DNA of 64,000 nt from Microcebus murinus (lineage: Eukaryota > Chordata > Mammalia > Primates > Cheirogaleidae): NCBI RefSeq assembly GCF_040939455.1, contig NC_134129.1:17618001-17682000 (forward strand), given 5' to 3'. Positions 42,287 through 55,419 of this stretch are shown piece after piece (position 1 is the first letter of the stretch; each line of letters begins with the position of its first letter). The notes below the pieces were generated by a model that made no database searches, was not told the DNA's origin, and saw only the letters and a program-made list of their open reading frames with translations. Position numbers and translations under genes: made by a program.

Positions 42287-42638
42287 GGCCAAGCTTGGTG
42301 GCTCACACCTGTAACCCTAGCACTCCGGGAGGCCGAGGCGGGAGGATTGCTCGAGGTCAGGAGTTCGAGACCAGCCTGAGCAAGAGGGAGACCCTGTCTC
42401 TACTAAAAATAGAAAGAAATTAATTGGCCAACTAAAAATATATAGAAAAAATTAGCCGGGCATGGTGGTGCATGCCTGTAGTCCCAGCTACTCGGGAGGC
42501 TGAGGCAGGAGGATCGCTTGAGCCCAGGAGTTGGAGGTTGCTGTGAGCTAGGCTGACGCCATGGCACTCTAGCTCGGGCGAAGAAATGAGACTCTGTCTC
42601 GAAGAAAAAAACAAACAAAAAAAACCCCCCAAAACCCA
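42287..42638 (+). mobile_element. Alu
   Basis: Duplication aaagactgtgctg (42274-42286) and aaaaactgtgttg (42639-42651). Confidence 0.95.
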
Positions 42639-43323
42639 AAAAACTGTGTTGTAGGCACTGAAGGCAATTGTAAAAAGAACTATTCCCAGAATGTTCGGGA
42701 AATGGCATTAACATTGGAATAAACACAGTGTTTCTACCCAAATTTCTTTTCCCACCTGCCTGTCTTGAAGCAAACTTATCTTAATCAACTTCTTGACACT
42801 TGTCTTAATCAACTCAAAGTAACTTCTTGCGTTTTTATAAACTATAATTGACACCATAATTTATGTACCCTGAGTTTTATCTCTCTCTTTGACAACATGA
42901 ACTGCTGGGCTGAGGAATTCTTAGAAATCTTCGAGGCCACTTTCTGTAATTAATAGTTCCTAGTAAGTGTTTTGATGAGAATAGGTATGATAGCAATTAC
43001 TCTTGGAGACAGTTTAAAAAGAAATCAAATTGCACGAGTGGAGGAGAGTTTGCTGGCAAAAGTATAGAGCTACATCTAGTTTTCCTCCCAGGCATTGGTG
43101 GAAGTTGGGCAAGAGTTGGGGAAGACTTTCACTTGGCCGAGAACGGGCATGTGAACGGTGATGGGCAGAGCGCGCCCACTCAATACAGAGGGAACGGTAT
43201 GTGCAAAGGCCCTGGGGTGACTGGGGCCTTAGTGTGTTTGCAGGGCAGTTCTGTTCCTAGACCCGTATAGACTCCTATAGCTGATAATTATGCATACAAG
43301 AGGATAATCGATTTGTTGGTGAG

Positions 43324-43653
<330 letters not shown>

Positions 43654-43737
43654 TTTGTTGGTGAAAAAAAAGAATCACGCAATTGAAGAGCCTGGAAAGA
43701 GTGACCTTCCGATTTTTCACGAGTGGAACGTGCAGAC

Positions 43738-43830
43738 AAGGAGATGACTTGCTTCAAGTCGCCCAGGGAACTGGCTGGTAAGCCCGGACCGCGACTCAGA
43801 TCACAGTGCTCCTGGCTGGCCTCTCTGTTC
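43738..43830 (-). mobile_element. MIR-like fragment
   Basis: 'gatgacttgcttcaagtcgc' followed by a grade of accession-like MIR 3' text and 'agatcacagtgctcctggct'. Short and diverged. Confidence 0.4.
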
Positions 43831-44039
43831 GCACTGCCTTCGCTCCGGGCAGGCTGGGCGTGGGTCACCCAGGAAGTTAGGGTCCCTGCATGCGATGTCC
43901 AATAATAGGGTCGCAGTTACAGTGGGCGCCATCCAGTGACTATTCAGACTCTTTTGCTTAAAAACTCAGATGTTCCCCGCCGTGTGATGCACTTCCATCC
44001 CGGTAAACCCACTGTGAGCTGGAAATGCATTTATTTATT

Positions 44040-44690
44040 TTATTTTATTTTATTTTTTTCCAGCATATTGTGGGGGTACACGTGTTAAGGTTATGGATAT
44101 TGCCCTTGCCTCCCCTCCCCCCTCGAGTCAGAGCTTCAAGCGTGTCCATCCCCCAGTTGGTGCACATCTCACTCATTGTGTTTATATACACCCGTCCCCT
44201 CTGCCCCCACCTACCCGACACCCTATAAATGTTATTCCTATGTGTCCACTTAGGTGCTGATCAGTTAATACCAATTTGCTGGTGAGTCCATGTGGTGCTT
44301 GTTTTTCCATTCTTGAGACACTTCACTTAGTAGAATGGGTTCCAGCTCCAGCCAGGAAAATACAAGAGGTGCTAGATCACCGTTGTTTCTTATAGCTGAA
44401 TAGAACTCCATGGTATGCATATATCACATTTTATTAATCCACTCATGAATTGATGGGCACTTGGGTTGTTTCCACACCTTTGCAATTGTGAATTGTGCTG
44501 CTACAAACATTCGAGTGCATCCAGTCAAAACAGAAGTCTTGGGTTATAAAAAAGAAAAAAAATAATAAGATAAAAAAGTTGGAAAAAAAGTATACAGTTA
44601 TTTTAAAATTTAAAAAAATAAATAAACATTCGAGTGCAGGTATCGTTTTCATAGAGTGACTTTTGATCTTTGGGGTAGAGGCCCAGCCTA
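44040..44690 (-). mobile_element. Younger L1 3' end, antisense, with nested insertion
   Basis: The same L1 3' end as at 38605 (cagcatattgtgggggtaca), extending further into ORF2. It is interrupted at 44520-44623 by a short A-rich-tailed insertion with a 15-bp duplication. Confidence 0.88.
44520..44623 (+). mobile_element. Short A-rich-tailed insertion (104 bp), within L1
   Basis: Perfect 15-bp duplication aaacattcgagtgca (44505-44519, 44624-44638). Plus-strand head 'tccagtcaaaacagaagtct', then an A-rich tail. Its inverted copy lies at 45288-45490. Confidence 0.75.
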
Positions 44691-45287
44691 AGCCCCTGAG
44701 CATCGTAGCTTGGTCCAGCTTACCTGAAACATGCTCAGAAAACTCACTTCCATTAGCCTACCGTTGGGCAAAATCATCCCCCACAAAGCCCATTTTAATA
44801 ATAAATAAAGTGTGGAGGGTCTCGTGTGATTTCCTGAATCCTGGACTCAAATTGAAAAAAACAGAGTGGTGGCATGGGCACGCCAGGTATGGTTTCCACT
44901 GAATGCATATTGCTTTTGCACTCTCATAAAACCAGAAAAATCTAGCTGAACTGTCTGTACTTGTCATTTTCTTGCCTTTGGAGGTTTTCTCCTGTGGCCA
45001 ACAATTCTCCTTCTTTTTCTTGTCTATTTTTCCAAGTTCGACTTCAAGTCTGCTTAAGTCGGAGGGCCTTGTACACACCCTTGCTTGTAAATGCCTTGCC
45101 TTTCCCAAATTTCCTGTTTCGATTTCATTGCCTGTTAAATTTATGTGTTGTTTTATCGCCCTTTTTTCTCACCAACTACCTAATAATCTCCTTGAGGGCA
45201 GAGTTGGTATTTCATCATTGAAACATATCACACAATGCCTTGCACCTATGAGACTCTCAAAAAAGTTTTTTGTTATTGGTAATTACA

Positions 45288-45490
45288 AGATCAAAAGTCA
45301 CTCTATGAAAAGGACACCTGCACTTGAATGTTTATATATTTTTTTTATAATTTTAAAATAACTGTATACTTTTTTTTACAACTTTTTTATCTTATTTTGT
45401 TTTGTTTTGTTTTATTTTACCCTTGTTTTTATTTTTATTTTTTCTTTGTTATAACCCAAGACTTCTGTTTTGACTAGATGCACTTGAATG
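45288..45490. repeat. Inverted copy of the 44508-44669 segment
   Basis: The reverse complement of this block matches 44508-44669. It contains both 'cattc(a/g)agtgca' flanks, the inserted head 'tcaaaacagaagtcttgggt', the 'gtatacagttattttaaaat' block and the L1 tail 'catagagtgacttttgatct'. It holds about 45 extra A-rich bases in the middle. Confidence 0.9.
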
Positions 45491-46123
45491 GTGATCGGTA
45501 AATATTGAAAGTAAGTAAAAAGAACTTTAGAGAGATATCGTGAGAGTTATTTCCTACATAATATTGTTCCATTTTATTTTTCAAGGAGATGCACTATGTC
45601 AATTTAGAAATAAACAAGTGCAGAAGACTATAACAATGTTTTTTGTCTGATGTAATAATCACCAAACTTTGATATTTAACTCAGAAATACAGTATATTCA
45701 CAAAACCCAAAGCTAATGTCAGTTGTTCTCCTAAAAAAGTAACAGAATTAACTGCTGAGTTACACGGGTGCTTCTAAACTCCCTTCCATATATAATATTC
45801 TACATATATTTGACCAGCGTCAACCTGTGGCTAAGAGTTAGCGTGTCTAAAATAGTTCTAGAAACAACTCATACTTTGAACTAAGATTGGAGGGAAGATA
45901 AAAAAAGAAAAAAGAAACAACTCAAAATGTTGGTTGCACTTTCTCAAATTGCCATGTGATTTCTTTTGACAGTTTATACTCTGCTTGTTTATAATAACGT
46001 CCACATTTAGTTTGGAGGAGAGGTAAATTCTAATAAATACTAAATAAAAATTCTTTTCTCTCATGCATACTCTCTCCTCCCTCCCTGTCTTCCTTTCTTT
46101 CTCTCTCTCTCTCTCTCTCATAT

Positions 46124-46328
46124 GGAGGTCTTGCTATCTTACCCAGGCTGGACTCAAATTCTAGTGCTCATGCGATCCTCCTGCCTCAGCCTCCCGAGTA
46201 GCTGGGACTGCAAATGTGCACCACCACACCTGGCTAATTTTTCTTTTTAGTAGAGATGGGGGTCTCACTCTTGCTCAGGTTGTTCTTGAACTCCTGAGCT
46301 TAAGCAATCCTCCTGCCTCAGCCTCCCT
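46124..46328 (-). mobile_element. Old Alu fragment
   Basis: Diverged antisense sequence without the lemur linker ('ggctaatttttctttttagt'); it leads into the long pyrimidine tract. Confidence 0.75.
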
Positions 46329-46334
46329 AATTTT

Positions 46335-46345
<11 letters not shown>

Positions 46346-46417
<72 letters not shown>

Positions 46418-46493
46418 CTTTCTTCTTTCTTCTTTCTTCTTTCTTCTTTCTTCTTTCTTCTTTCTTCTTTCTTCTTTCTTCTTTCTTCTTTCT

Positions 46494-46532
<39 letters not shown>
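46346..46532. repeat. Long pyrimidine tract with changing period
   Basis: (TTTC)n for about 80 bp, then a 7-bp unit (TTTCTTC) about ten times, then (TTTC)n again. Pure pyrimidine on the + strand. Confidence 0.95.
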
Positions 46533-46565
46533 CTCTCTCTTTCTTGTTTTTTATTTTTTTTTATT

Positions 46566-46895
46566 TTATTTTTTTTTTTGAGACAGAGTCTCGCTTTGTT
46601 GCCCAGGCTAGAGTGAGTGCCGTGGCGTCAGCCTCGCTCACAGCAACCTCAAACTCCTGGGCTCGAGTGATCCTTCTGCCTCAGCCTCCCGGGTAGCTGG
46701 GACTACAGGCATGCGCCACCATGCCCGGCTAATTTTTTATATATATATCAGTTGGCCAATTAATTTCTTTCTATTTATAGTAGAGACGGGGTCTCGCTCC
46801 TGCTCAGGCTGGTTTCGAACTCCTGACCTTGAGCAATCCGCCCGCCTCGACCTCCCAGAGTGCTAGGATTACAGGCGTGAGCCACCTCGCCCGGC
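46566..46895 (-). mobile_element. Alu
   Basis: Complete antisense dimer; both flanks carry 'gttttttattttattttatt'-like sequence. Confidence 0.95.
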
Positions 46896-46982
46896 CTGTT
46901 TTTTATTTTATTTTATTTAATATTTAATATCTTTACTTTTTTTTTCTTTTCTATTCAGGACACAGCTAATTGGACTGAAGCT

Positions 46983-47126
46983 ATATATTTAGTTGATCAA
47001 TTCATTTTCTTTCTATTTTTAGTAGAGACGGGGTCTCGCTCTTGCTCAGGCTGGTCTCGAACTCCTGACCTTGAACGATCCCCCCGCCTCAGCCTCCCAG
47101 AGTGCTGGGATGACAGGCGTGAGCCA
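46983..47126 (-). mobile_element. Alu left-arm fragment
   Basis: Linker plus left arm only ('tagtagagacggggtctcgc ... gcgtgagcc'). Confidence 0.88.
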
Positions 47127-47641
47127 GTTCTTACAGTCTATATAGCACAGATCCCATAGAAGAATAAGGGTCTGTGCACGTGCCTGCCTTGCTCTGTTCT
47201 CTTTTGTATCCCCATAAAGTGTAACGAAACACCCCACAAATTTGTGTACCAGATATTTTGCAAGTAAAGAAGCAGGGGGAGAGCCAAGCCAGACGCCTTT
47301 TCTGAAGCGACGTCCCATTTGAGGAGGTGAACCAAGATGTGTGCTATCTTTCTGGCCAGTGTGCTGTTAAACCGCAGATGCTACCTCCCACACAAGGGGA
47401 CTTCCTCAAACACCAGCTTCTCTGACCAGCCCTCTGCACGTTTTCTTCCTGCTCCCCTTCTTTGGCTTTGCACTTCAGACCGTGAAAAAGGGTGTTTCTT
47501 TTACCGTTTGTTCATCTGTGCTTGTTTGGTCCTCATTGTAGGGTGGAGGCTCTATGCATTTAAGTAAGTTAGAGTTGTCCAGAAAAGAGAGGCCGACAGG
47601 AAGAAAAGATTTCTGTGCATGTTTGCATAAAAGGAGCCCAA

Positions 47642-48228
47642 GGCCAGGCGTGGTGGCTCATGTCTGTAATCCTAGCATTTTGGGAGGCCGAGGCGGGAGG
47701 ATCGCTCAAGGTCATGAGTTCGAAACCAGCCTGAGCAAGAGCGAGACCCCCGTCTCTACTATTAAAAAAAAAAAAAAGGAAGAAATGAATTGGCCAACTA
47801 AAAAAATGAATTGGCCAACTAAATTGGCCAAAAAAAAAAAATTGGCCAACTAGGGGGGTGGGTATAGACATACATATTGAGTGAGATGTGCACCATCTGG
47901 GGGATGGGCATGCTGGAGACTCAGATTTGTGGGGGGGGGGAGAGAGGGCATTTATTGAAACCTTAAAATCTGTACCCCCATAATATGCTGGAAAAAAAAA
48001 TTGGCCAACTAAAAAAAAGAAATGAAAAAAAAAAAAAAAAAGAAATGAATTGGCTAAAAAAGAAATTCGCCAACTAGAAAAAATTAGCCGGGCATGCCTG
48101 TAGTCCCAGCTACTCGGGAGGCTGAGGCAGGAGGATCGCTTGAGGCCAGGAGTTGGAGGTTGCTGTGAGCTAGGCTGACGCCACAACACTCTAGCCCGGG
48201 CAACAGAGTGAGACTCTGTCTCAAAAAA
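47642..48228 (+). mobile_element. Alu with expanded linker and nested L1
   Basis: Left arm 47642-47775, then several copies of 'ttggccaacta' mixed with A runs, the L1 tip at 47853-48000, more linker, then the right arm 48075-48228. Confidence 0.92.
47853..48000 (+). mobile_element. Young L1 3' tip, sense, nested in an Alu
   Basis: A 5'-truncated L1 3' end that finishes 'cccccataatatgctgg' plus poly(A). It is inserted in the Alu linker and flanked by 'attggccaacta' on both sides (about 47840-47852 and 48000-48011). Confidence 0.85.
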
Positions 48229-48587
48229 AACAAAAAGAAGCTGAAAAGGGTTCTGCTTAGGCGCTAATTCTCAAGACCTTTCAAGTGGGTTTGGTTAAAT
48301 GCTACGTTTTTAAGTGATTCTTCACAGAAAAACTCACAAGTGACTTAATTAAAGATAAATTTATTCACATGAATTGTCCAGCCCAACAGTAGAGAACAAT
48401 GTCACTGTTGGAAAAGACCCCTGGAAATCTACTACAATGCATTAGTAAGTTAGTCTACCACTTTTTAAAAAATATAGGAAAGTAAGCTTGTTTTTTGGTT
48501 AACTCAGCCTCAACTGGGATTGGTTGTAGTATAATACAAAAATAAATGGTAGAGCTTTCAATTTTCTTGGCAAAAGATGAGTAGTTC

Positions 48588-48983
<396 letters not shown>

Positions 48984-49239
48984 TTAGAATTGTTTAAATG
49001 ACAAACACTAGGGTCATTTCTTTATTTTTGAGTTGTCACAGTTAAGCACTTTCTAAGAATAGGTATCGAAACTATCTGCAGGAAACAGGACCAGAACACG
49101 CTGGATGAGATGGTGGTCTTTCGGAAGTTCTAGAATCAGTTTATCTGCAGTTTTCTGTTTTCTTTTCTTTGTAGGGAACTTTAGCTGTGGTCTCTGTCCA
49201 TCTCTGCGTTTAACAGAATTTCTGTGAGTTGGAGAGGGA

Positions 49240-49470
49240 GAGATTAAAGAGTACTGACTCTGGTGCCGGAGTACCCGGGTTCAAATCCTAAATGAGCTAC
49301 TTGTTGGCTGTGTGACCTTGAACCAATGACTTAACCTCTCTGTGCCTGGTTTTCCTCATCTTTAAACAGGGGGGAATAATAGTGCTTCCCTCATAGGAGT
49401 TTGTGAAAAGTCACTGGATCGATATAGATAAAGGGGTTAGGGCGGTTCCTGGGATAGAAGGCCATGCAAG
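49240..49470 (+). mobile_element. MIR SINE
   Basis: 'ggagtacccgggttcaaatc', 'ttggctgtgtgaccttgaac' and 'aacctctctgtgcctggttt' give a clear sense MIR. Confidence 0.85.
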
Positions 49471-49582
49471 CTGTTTTTATCTGTAGATGACGCAGGTCGC
49501 GTTGGCACCCACTGTTGCCCTTTTCAGGTGACATGCCTCAAAGTTTCTGTTCTTGCATCTGGCTTTTTCCCGGGTATAGACA

Positions 49583-49917
49583 TTTTTTTTTTTTTTTTTT
49601 TGAGACAGAGTCTCACTCTGTTGCCCAGGCTAGAGTGAGTGCCGTGGCGTCAGCCTGGCTCACAGCAACCTCAAACTCCTGGGCTCAAGCGATCCTCCTG
49701 CCTCAGCCTCCCGAGTAGCTGGGACCACAGGCATGTGCCACCATGCCCGGCTGATTTCTTCTATATATTTTTAGTTGGCAAATTCATTTCCTTCTATTTT
49801 TAGTAGAGACAGGGGTCCTGCTCTTGCTCAGGCTGGTTTCGAACTCCTGACCTTGAGCGATCCTCCCGCCTCGGCCTCCCAGAATTGCTAGGATGACAGG
49901 TGTGAGCCACCGCGCCC
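49583..49917 (-). mobile_element. Alu
   Basis: Complete antisense dimer ending 'ccaccgcgccc'. Confidence 0.95.
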
Positions 49918-49978
49918 TTTTGGTTTTTAAAATTTGTGCTACTCAGTTGGGTTTTTTTTTTTTTTTTTTAATAGCTTT

Positions 49979-50075
49979 TCCACATGTTCTGGTTAACAAC
50001 AAGAAAAAAAAATGAGATGAAAAGTAAAATTAAAAAATAAAATAAAAGCTAAAAATAAAATAATAATAAAAAATA
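49979..50075 (+). mobile_element. Short A-rich-tailed insertion (97 bp), next to L1
   Basis: Nine-bp duplication aatagcttt (49970-49978, 50076-50084). Plus-strand head 'tccacatgttctggttaaca', then an A-rich tail. Confidence 0.6.
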
Positions 50076-50084
50076 AATAGCTTT

Positions 50085-50345
50085 ATTAAGGTATAATTTA
50101 CATCCCATGTAATTTACCCAAAGTTTCAGTGGTTTGCAGTAGATTCAGAATTGTACAACCATCACCACGATTAGCTTGAGAACATTTTCATCAGCCCATA
50201 AGGAAGCCCCATATCCATGATCGGTCACTCCCCATCTGCCCTTCTGCCCCCAACCCTGAGAACCCCCCAATCTATTTGCTGTCTCCATTGATTTGCCTAT
50301 TCTAGGACAGTTCATGTACACGAAGTCACGTGATATGTGATCTTG
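50085..50345 (-). mobile_element. Old L1 3' end, antisense
   Basis: 'ttaaggtataatttacatcc', 'gaattgtacaaccatcacca', 'gaacattttcatcag' and 'gatttgcctattctaggaca' form the standard antisense order of old mammalian L1 3' ends. Confidence 0.75.
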
Positions 50346-50399
50346 CGTGTCAGAGCTCATTCCAGGTCACCACTGTGCCGGGGGTGGGGTGGGGACATG

Positions 50400-50870
50400 C
50401 CCAAGGCCACCCCAAGGCCCGTTGCCTTACTAAGAGGACTCACAGGACTTGGCACAGGGTTACTTGTGCTCACGGTCGCGCTTTATTACAATGAAGACGT
50501 ACAATGCAAAAAACTCAGCAAACGGAGAGGGACGTGGGGTGAATTCTGGAGGAAACCAGCTGCCACCTGCCTAGACTCCTGTCCCCCTGCGGTCCCACCG
50601 GATGTGCTTCAGACCTCCAGGCAGCAAGCCATGACAACGCATGTGGAATACTGCCCACCGGAAAACTCATTCGAGGCTCAGTGTCCAACGTTTTTTTTAT
50701 GGGTGTCTACGGTTACACAGAAGCCTCCTGCCCAGCATGCCAAAGTCCCAGAATCTTCTCCAAAAGGCAAAAATAATAATAATAATGGGCCTTTCTAATA
50801 ATAATAGCCATCTCAGGCGTGCTGTGTCACTGTTTTCTGCACACCCACCAAATGCAAACCTAGGGAAGCC
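50400..50870 (-). mobile_element. Old LTR-like fragment
   Basis: The stretch 'ggactcacaggacttggcac ... ctttattacaatgaag ...' resembles the antisense end of old mammalian LTR elements, with an AATAAAG signal on the minus strand near 50485. Weak and diverged; the 153-codon + frame across it is not a gene. Confidence 0.35.
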
Positions 50871-51347
50871 AAATTGACAAAGGATGGAGACCTCGTCTGC
50901 TTGTCACCGCACCCTCCTTCCCTGCAAAGAACTTGATACGTGGTGGCTTTCTGCTACTGTCCCCCTGGGCTGTGCAAATCTTCAGCGGTCCCCGGCTCCT
51001 CTGTGGGTTTGTGTCCCTGCGCTGCAAAGTTTCTCTGGGCTCACCCAGACCTGCCGGGCCTGCTCGCTGCCATGCACGACCTCTGCTTATCCCAGATGCC
51101 CGCGTGTTGCTTCCCGACCCGACTGAATTCTCTGGGACTTGTCTCACTCTTGGAAGGCCTTCCTTCATCTGGAACGCCGAGGTCTGCTATTTGTGTCTCC
51201 GGTGGAAATAGTGGGTCTTTTGTTCCAGGGCCCCAGACGGCCTGTCACTCACACATCGGTGAGCTTTCACTAAAAGTGGAACAGTTTCCCCCACCTGACT
51301 TGCTGGGTGTCCGGGTCACATGGGGACCACGCTGAGGTTGCATCTTC

Positions 51348-51686
<339 letters not shown>

Positions 51687-51701
51687 TGAGGTTGCACCTT
51701 C

Positions 51702-52440
51702 CTTTGTTCTCGTGGGCAGAGGCTGACTCAAGTGTCTCTGTGGCAGCCACTTGTCACAAGACCATTCCAAGGGTTGGATTGGAGGGGGTATGGGGCCAAA
51801 AAAAAAAGGCCATTCCAGGGGAGCAGTTCTGGGAAGAGGAACCATCCCAGGAAGGAGCGACCGGTGCTCCCATGAGCTGTCTGTGACCAGAGCTCTTTTT
51901 CTTCTGCATTGCCACGACAGGCTGAGTTAAAGAAAGCAGAAACAACCCGCCTCCTCTTGGCCGAGCTAGTTCCTTCGCTTCTCAAGTGAAGCAAAGATTC
52001 TTTTCCTGTCTGTGGCTTTGCATAATTATTTTTCCGTTACTTACTTTAATGCAACGGCCAGAAATATATTTTTCAGAGTGGAGGAGAGCGGACTTTCGGA
52101 CACATGTCAGGCTCTGTCACTCGCCACCCGGGCAGGGAAACATGGTCCCTTTGTCCCTAGGTTTTCTCATCTGTGAAACCCACAGGGTAAATAGCTCCTG
52201 CTTCCCGAGGGTCGTTGTGGGGCTGGACTCACACAAGGCGTCTACAGTCTGCTCTGAGCACATTTAAAGCAAAAGCTGGTGTAAGGTGACCCTGGAAGAA
52301 AAGTTAGTGATATTGCTGTTCATTTTCAGGACATAAAAATCCATTCTTTCTTTTCCACTGCTCACACTGAGTCAATAAAATTCCTTCCCCTCTCTCTGCC
52401 CCACTCGCCCTTACAAGTTGATTTAATTAACAACAGGAAC
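51702..52440. other. TEC intron 2, unique sequence
   Basis: Unique apart from a MIR-like fragment near 52150-52270. Overlapping frames on both strands near 51728-51994 have no family match that I recognise. Confidence 0.6.
52150..52270 (+). mobile_element. MIR-like fragment
   Basis: 'ggttttctcatctgtgaaac' and 'ggtcgttgtggggctggact' resemble the MIR 3' half. Confidence 0.5.
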
Positions 52441-52441
52441 T

Positions 52442-52936
52442 TTTTTTTGTTTTTTTTTTTGAGTCAGAGTCTCACTCTGTCGCCCGGGCTGGAGTGAGCG
52501 CCGTGGCGTCAGCCTCGCTCACAGCAACCTCCAACTCTTGGCCTCCTGCCTCAGCCTCCCGAGTAGCTGGGACTACAGGCATGTGCCCTCATGCCTGGCT
52601 AACTTTCTCTTTTTTTTTTTTTTTGAGACATTTTCACTTTGTTGCCCAGGCTAGAGTGCTGTGGCCTCAGCCTAGCTCACAGCAACCTCCAACTCCTGGG
52701 CTCAAGCGATCCTCCTACCTCAGCCTCCTACCCGAGTAGCTGGGACTAAGGCATGTGCCACCATGCCCTGCTAACTCTTTTTATATGTTTTTAGTTGGCC
52801 AATTAATTTCTATTTTTAGTAGAGACGGGGTCTCGCTCTCGCTCAGGCTGGTCTGGAACTCCTGACCTCGAGCGATCCTCCCGCCTCGGCCTCCCAGAGT
52901 GCTGGGATTACAGGCGTGAGCCACCCCGCCGGGCCT
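52442..52936 (-). mobile_element. Composite Alu (two right arms, one left arm)
   Basis: A right arm at 52442-52605, then a new T run and a second full antisense Alu (52606-52936). Either an Alu inserted into an Alu or a recombinant. Confidence 0.9.
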
Positions 52937-53127
52937 GAATGGTCAGTTTAAAGGGAGCACAGGGAAAGTGGGAACACGGTCTGTTCCATGAAAGGACTGT
53001 CGCCAAGTTGTCATCTCTGGCCACCGGTTTGAGCCGTTGGGTGTGGCGTAGGACTGGAACCGGTGTGGGAGGGCCTGAGTCCTGCGTCCAGCAGGAGAAA
53101 TGTAAATCTGTATTCAAAGTCGATGCA

Positions 53128-53655
53128 GGCCGGGCGCAGTAACTCACACCTGTAATCCTAGCACTCTGGGATGCCGAGGCAGGAGGGTTGCTCGAGGTCA
53201 GGAGTTCGAAACCAGCCAGAGCAAGAGCGAGACCCCGTCTCTACTAAAAAAATTAGAAATAAATGAATTGGCCAACTAAAAATATATAGAAAAAATGAGC
53301 CGGGCATGGTGGCTCACGCTTGTAGTCCCAGCTACTCCGGAGGCTGAGGCAGGCGGATTGCTCCAGGTCAGGAGTTCGAGACCGGCCTGAGCAAGAGCGA
53401 GACCCCGTCTCTACTATAAATAGAAAGAAATTAATTGGTCAAGTAAAAATATATAGAAAAAAATGAGCCGGGCATGGTGGCGCATGCCTGTAGTCCCAGC
53501 TACTCGGGAGGCTGAGGCAGGAGGATCGCTGAGCCCAGGAGATTGAGGTTGCTGTGAGCTAGGCTGACGCCACGGCATTCACTCTAGCCCGGGCAGCAGA
53601 GTGAGACTCTGTCTCAAAAAAAAAAACAAAACGAAACAAAATAAAAAAAAACAAC
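53128..53655 (+). mobile_element. Trimeric Alu
   Basis: Sense left arm, linker, a second block starting 'gagccgggcatggtggctca' that repeats the left arm and linker, then the right arm and A tail. Flanked by caaagtcgat / caaagtggat. Confidence 0.92.
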
Positions 53656-53969
53656 AAAGTGGATTCAGAGGTGACATAAAAGGAGGCCATGGTGGAAAAG
53701 TAGCTCGGAAGGTGAGGGTTAGCTTACCAGGATTTGTTTGTGCAGATTTCTCTCTGCCTCGACTCCCCGTCTCTGCTGGTAAGGGTGTCTTTCTTCCTCC
53801 AAGGTCCAGGGGAGGCACTTTTTTTTCACCTGGGAGCTCGGTCGCCTGCTTCCTGGAAGGACAAAGAGGGGACACTGTGCCCTTCTTGCACGTGCTGTTG
53901 TTTAAGTCCCTTTAACTCAGTATAACCCGTATGCCAAAGTGGACTATTTTGGGGTCGCCTATTCTGTCA

Positions 53970-54165
53970 CCCCACCAGTGCTCACCCTGTGCCAAGCCGT
54001 GTCTCATGTGCTTTGTTACGTATTAACTCGAATCCTCTTAACTGCATGAGGCGCGTCGTTATTATTCCCATTTTACAGATGAGGAAACTGAGGATCAGAG
54101 AAGCTGAGTGCCTCGCCCAAGGTTGCAGAGCCGGCAGGGGGAGGCAGAACCGGGAACCCAGCCCA
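53970..54165 (-). mobile_element. MIR SINE
   Basis: 'attattcccattttacagat', 'gaggaaactgaggatcagag' and 'gcccaaggttgcagagccgg' give a clear antisense MIR. Confidence 0.85.
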
Positions 54166-54767
54166 GGCTAGTCTGATTTTAGAGCCTCTGGACCCTTTTT
54201 TTTTGACCCGTGTGCTCTCTCTGGGTAATTTTGTGACACTTTCTGGCTGGCCACATTGCGTATTTACAGAAAGGATCATGCACATGTTAACCTTTATATT
54301 TGCCGGAAAATGAGACAGCCATCAAGAAAGCCTAGCGAACCGGGAAAAACGTGTCTTTATGATGTTGCTGGAAGGGAGGGAAATAACGTTGGATTCAAGG
54401 TGTTCCCTGCTGTCGCGAGTTCAAGGTTGGGAGTTGCCAGAGATCAGCTGTCCCTAACCCTAAAAAGGAAGTGGTGACCGACTTGCTGGCTGGCTTCCTA
54501 CTGTGAGATAGCACTAAAATAACAGCCCCAAAGTGTAAAAATAGTCCAGTCCCATGAAGCATCAACCGTCCTTTTTTAAAAACACAACTGTAAAACCCAC
54601 GAAATAAAGGTTCCTTTCATTTTTCTGGCTGAACAGAGTGGACATTGGTAGACACTCGTCATTTCTGTTACCTCCTCCTGTCATTTTAGGGAACTGATGT
54701 TAATATTTGTCATGGGACCCCTCCCCCCGCCCCAAGGAAGACTCTCATTCGTGCCATTTTGTTTTAT

Positions 54768-54855
54768 TTTCTTTTTATTTTCATTTATTTTTTATAATTT
54801 TCTTTTACTTTTTAAATTTTTTTTAATTGTCAGCCATGGATCAGGCATAAGCTCA
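54768..54855 (-). mobile_element. Short A-rich-tailed insertion (88 bp)
   Basis: Perfect 15-bp duplication gccattttgttttat (54753-54767, 54856-54870). Minus-strand head 'cctgatccatggctgacaat', then an A-rich tail. Confidence 0.75.
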
Positions 54856-55090
54856 GCCATTTTGTTTTATAAAACACCACCCAATTCGACATCGGTTCTC
54901 AGAAGGTCAGTTCTCTGGAGTCTAGAAGGTAGGGTGAAGATCTTTCAATGCGTTTTGCTTTTGTTTTCTCTAAGGGCTCCACTGGGATGGCTTTGAGAAA
55001 TAATGTTAGTAGCTAAATTCATCAAGCACTGACCATTTGTCGGCTTTATTTAAAAAACTTTACATGAATTGACTCTTTTTGTTTGTTTGA

Positions 55091-55419
<329 letters not shown>

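Noticed and set aside
46216..46581. 121-codon serine/phenylalanine/leucine-rich frame
   Set aside because: It translates a pyrimidine microsatellite.
47569..48189. 206-codon minus-strand frame
   Set aside because: It translates an antisense Alu with its A/T-rich expanded linker and the nested L1 tip.
50337..51335. Cluster of GC-richer open frames as a candidate gene
   Set aside because: The left part resembles an old antisense LTR. The rest has overlapping frames in all directions without recognisable protein or splice structure.
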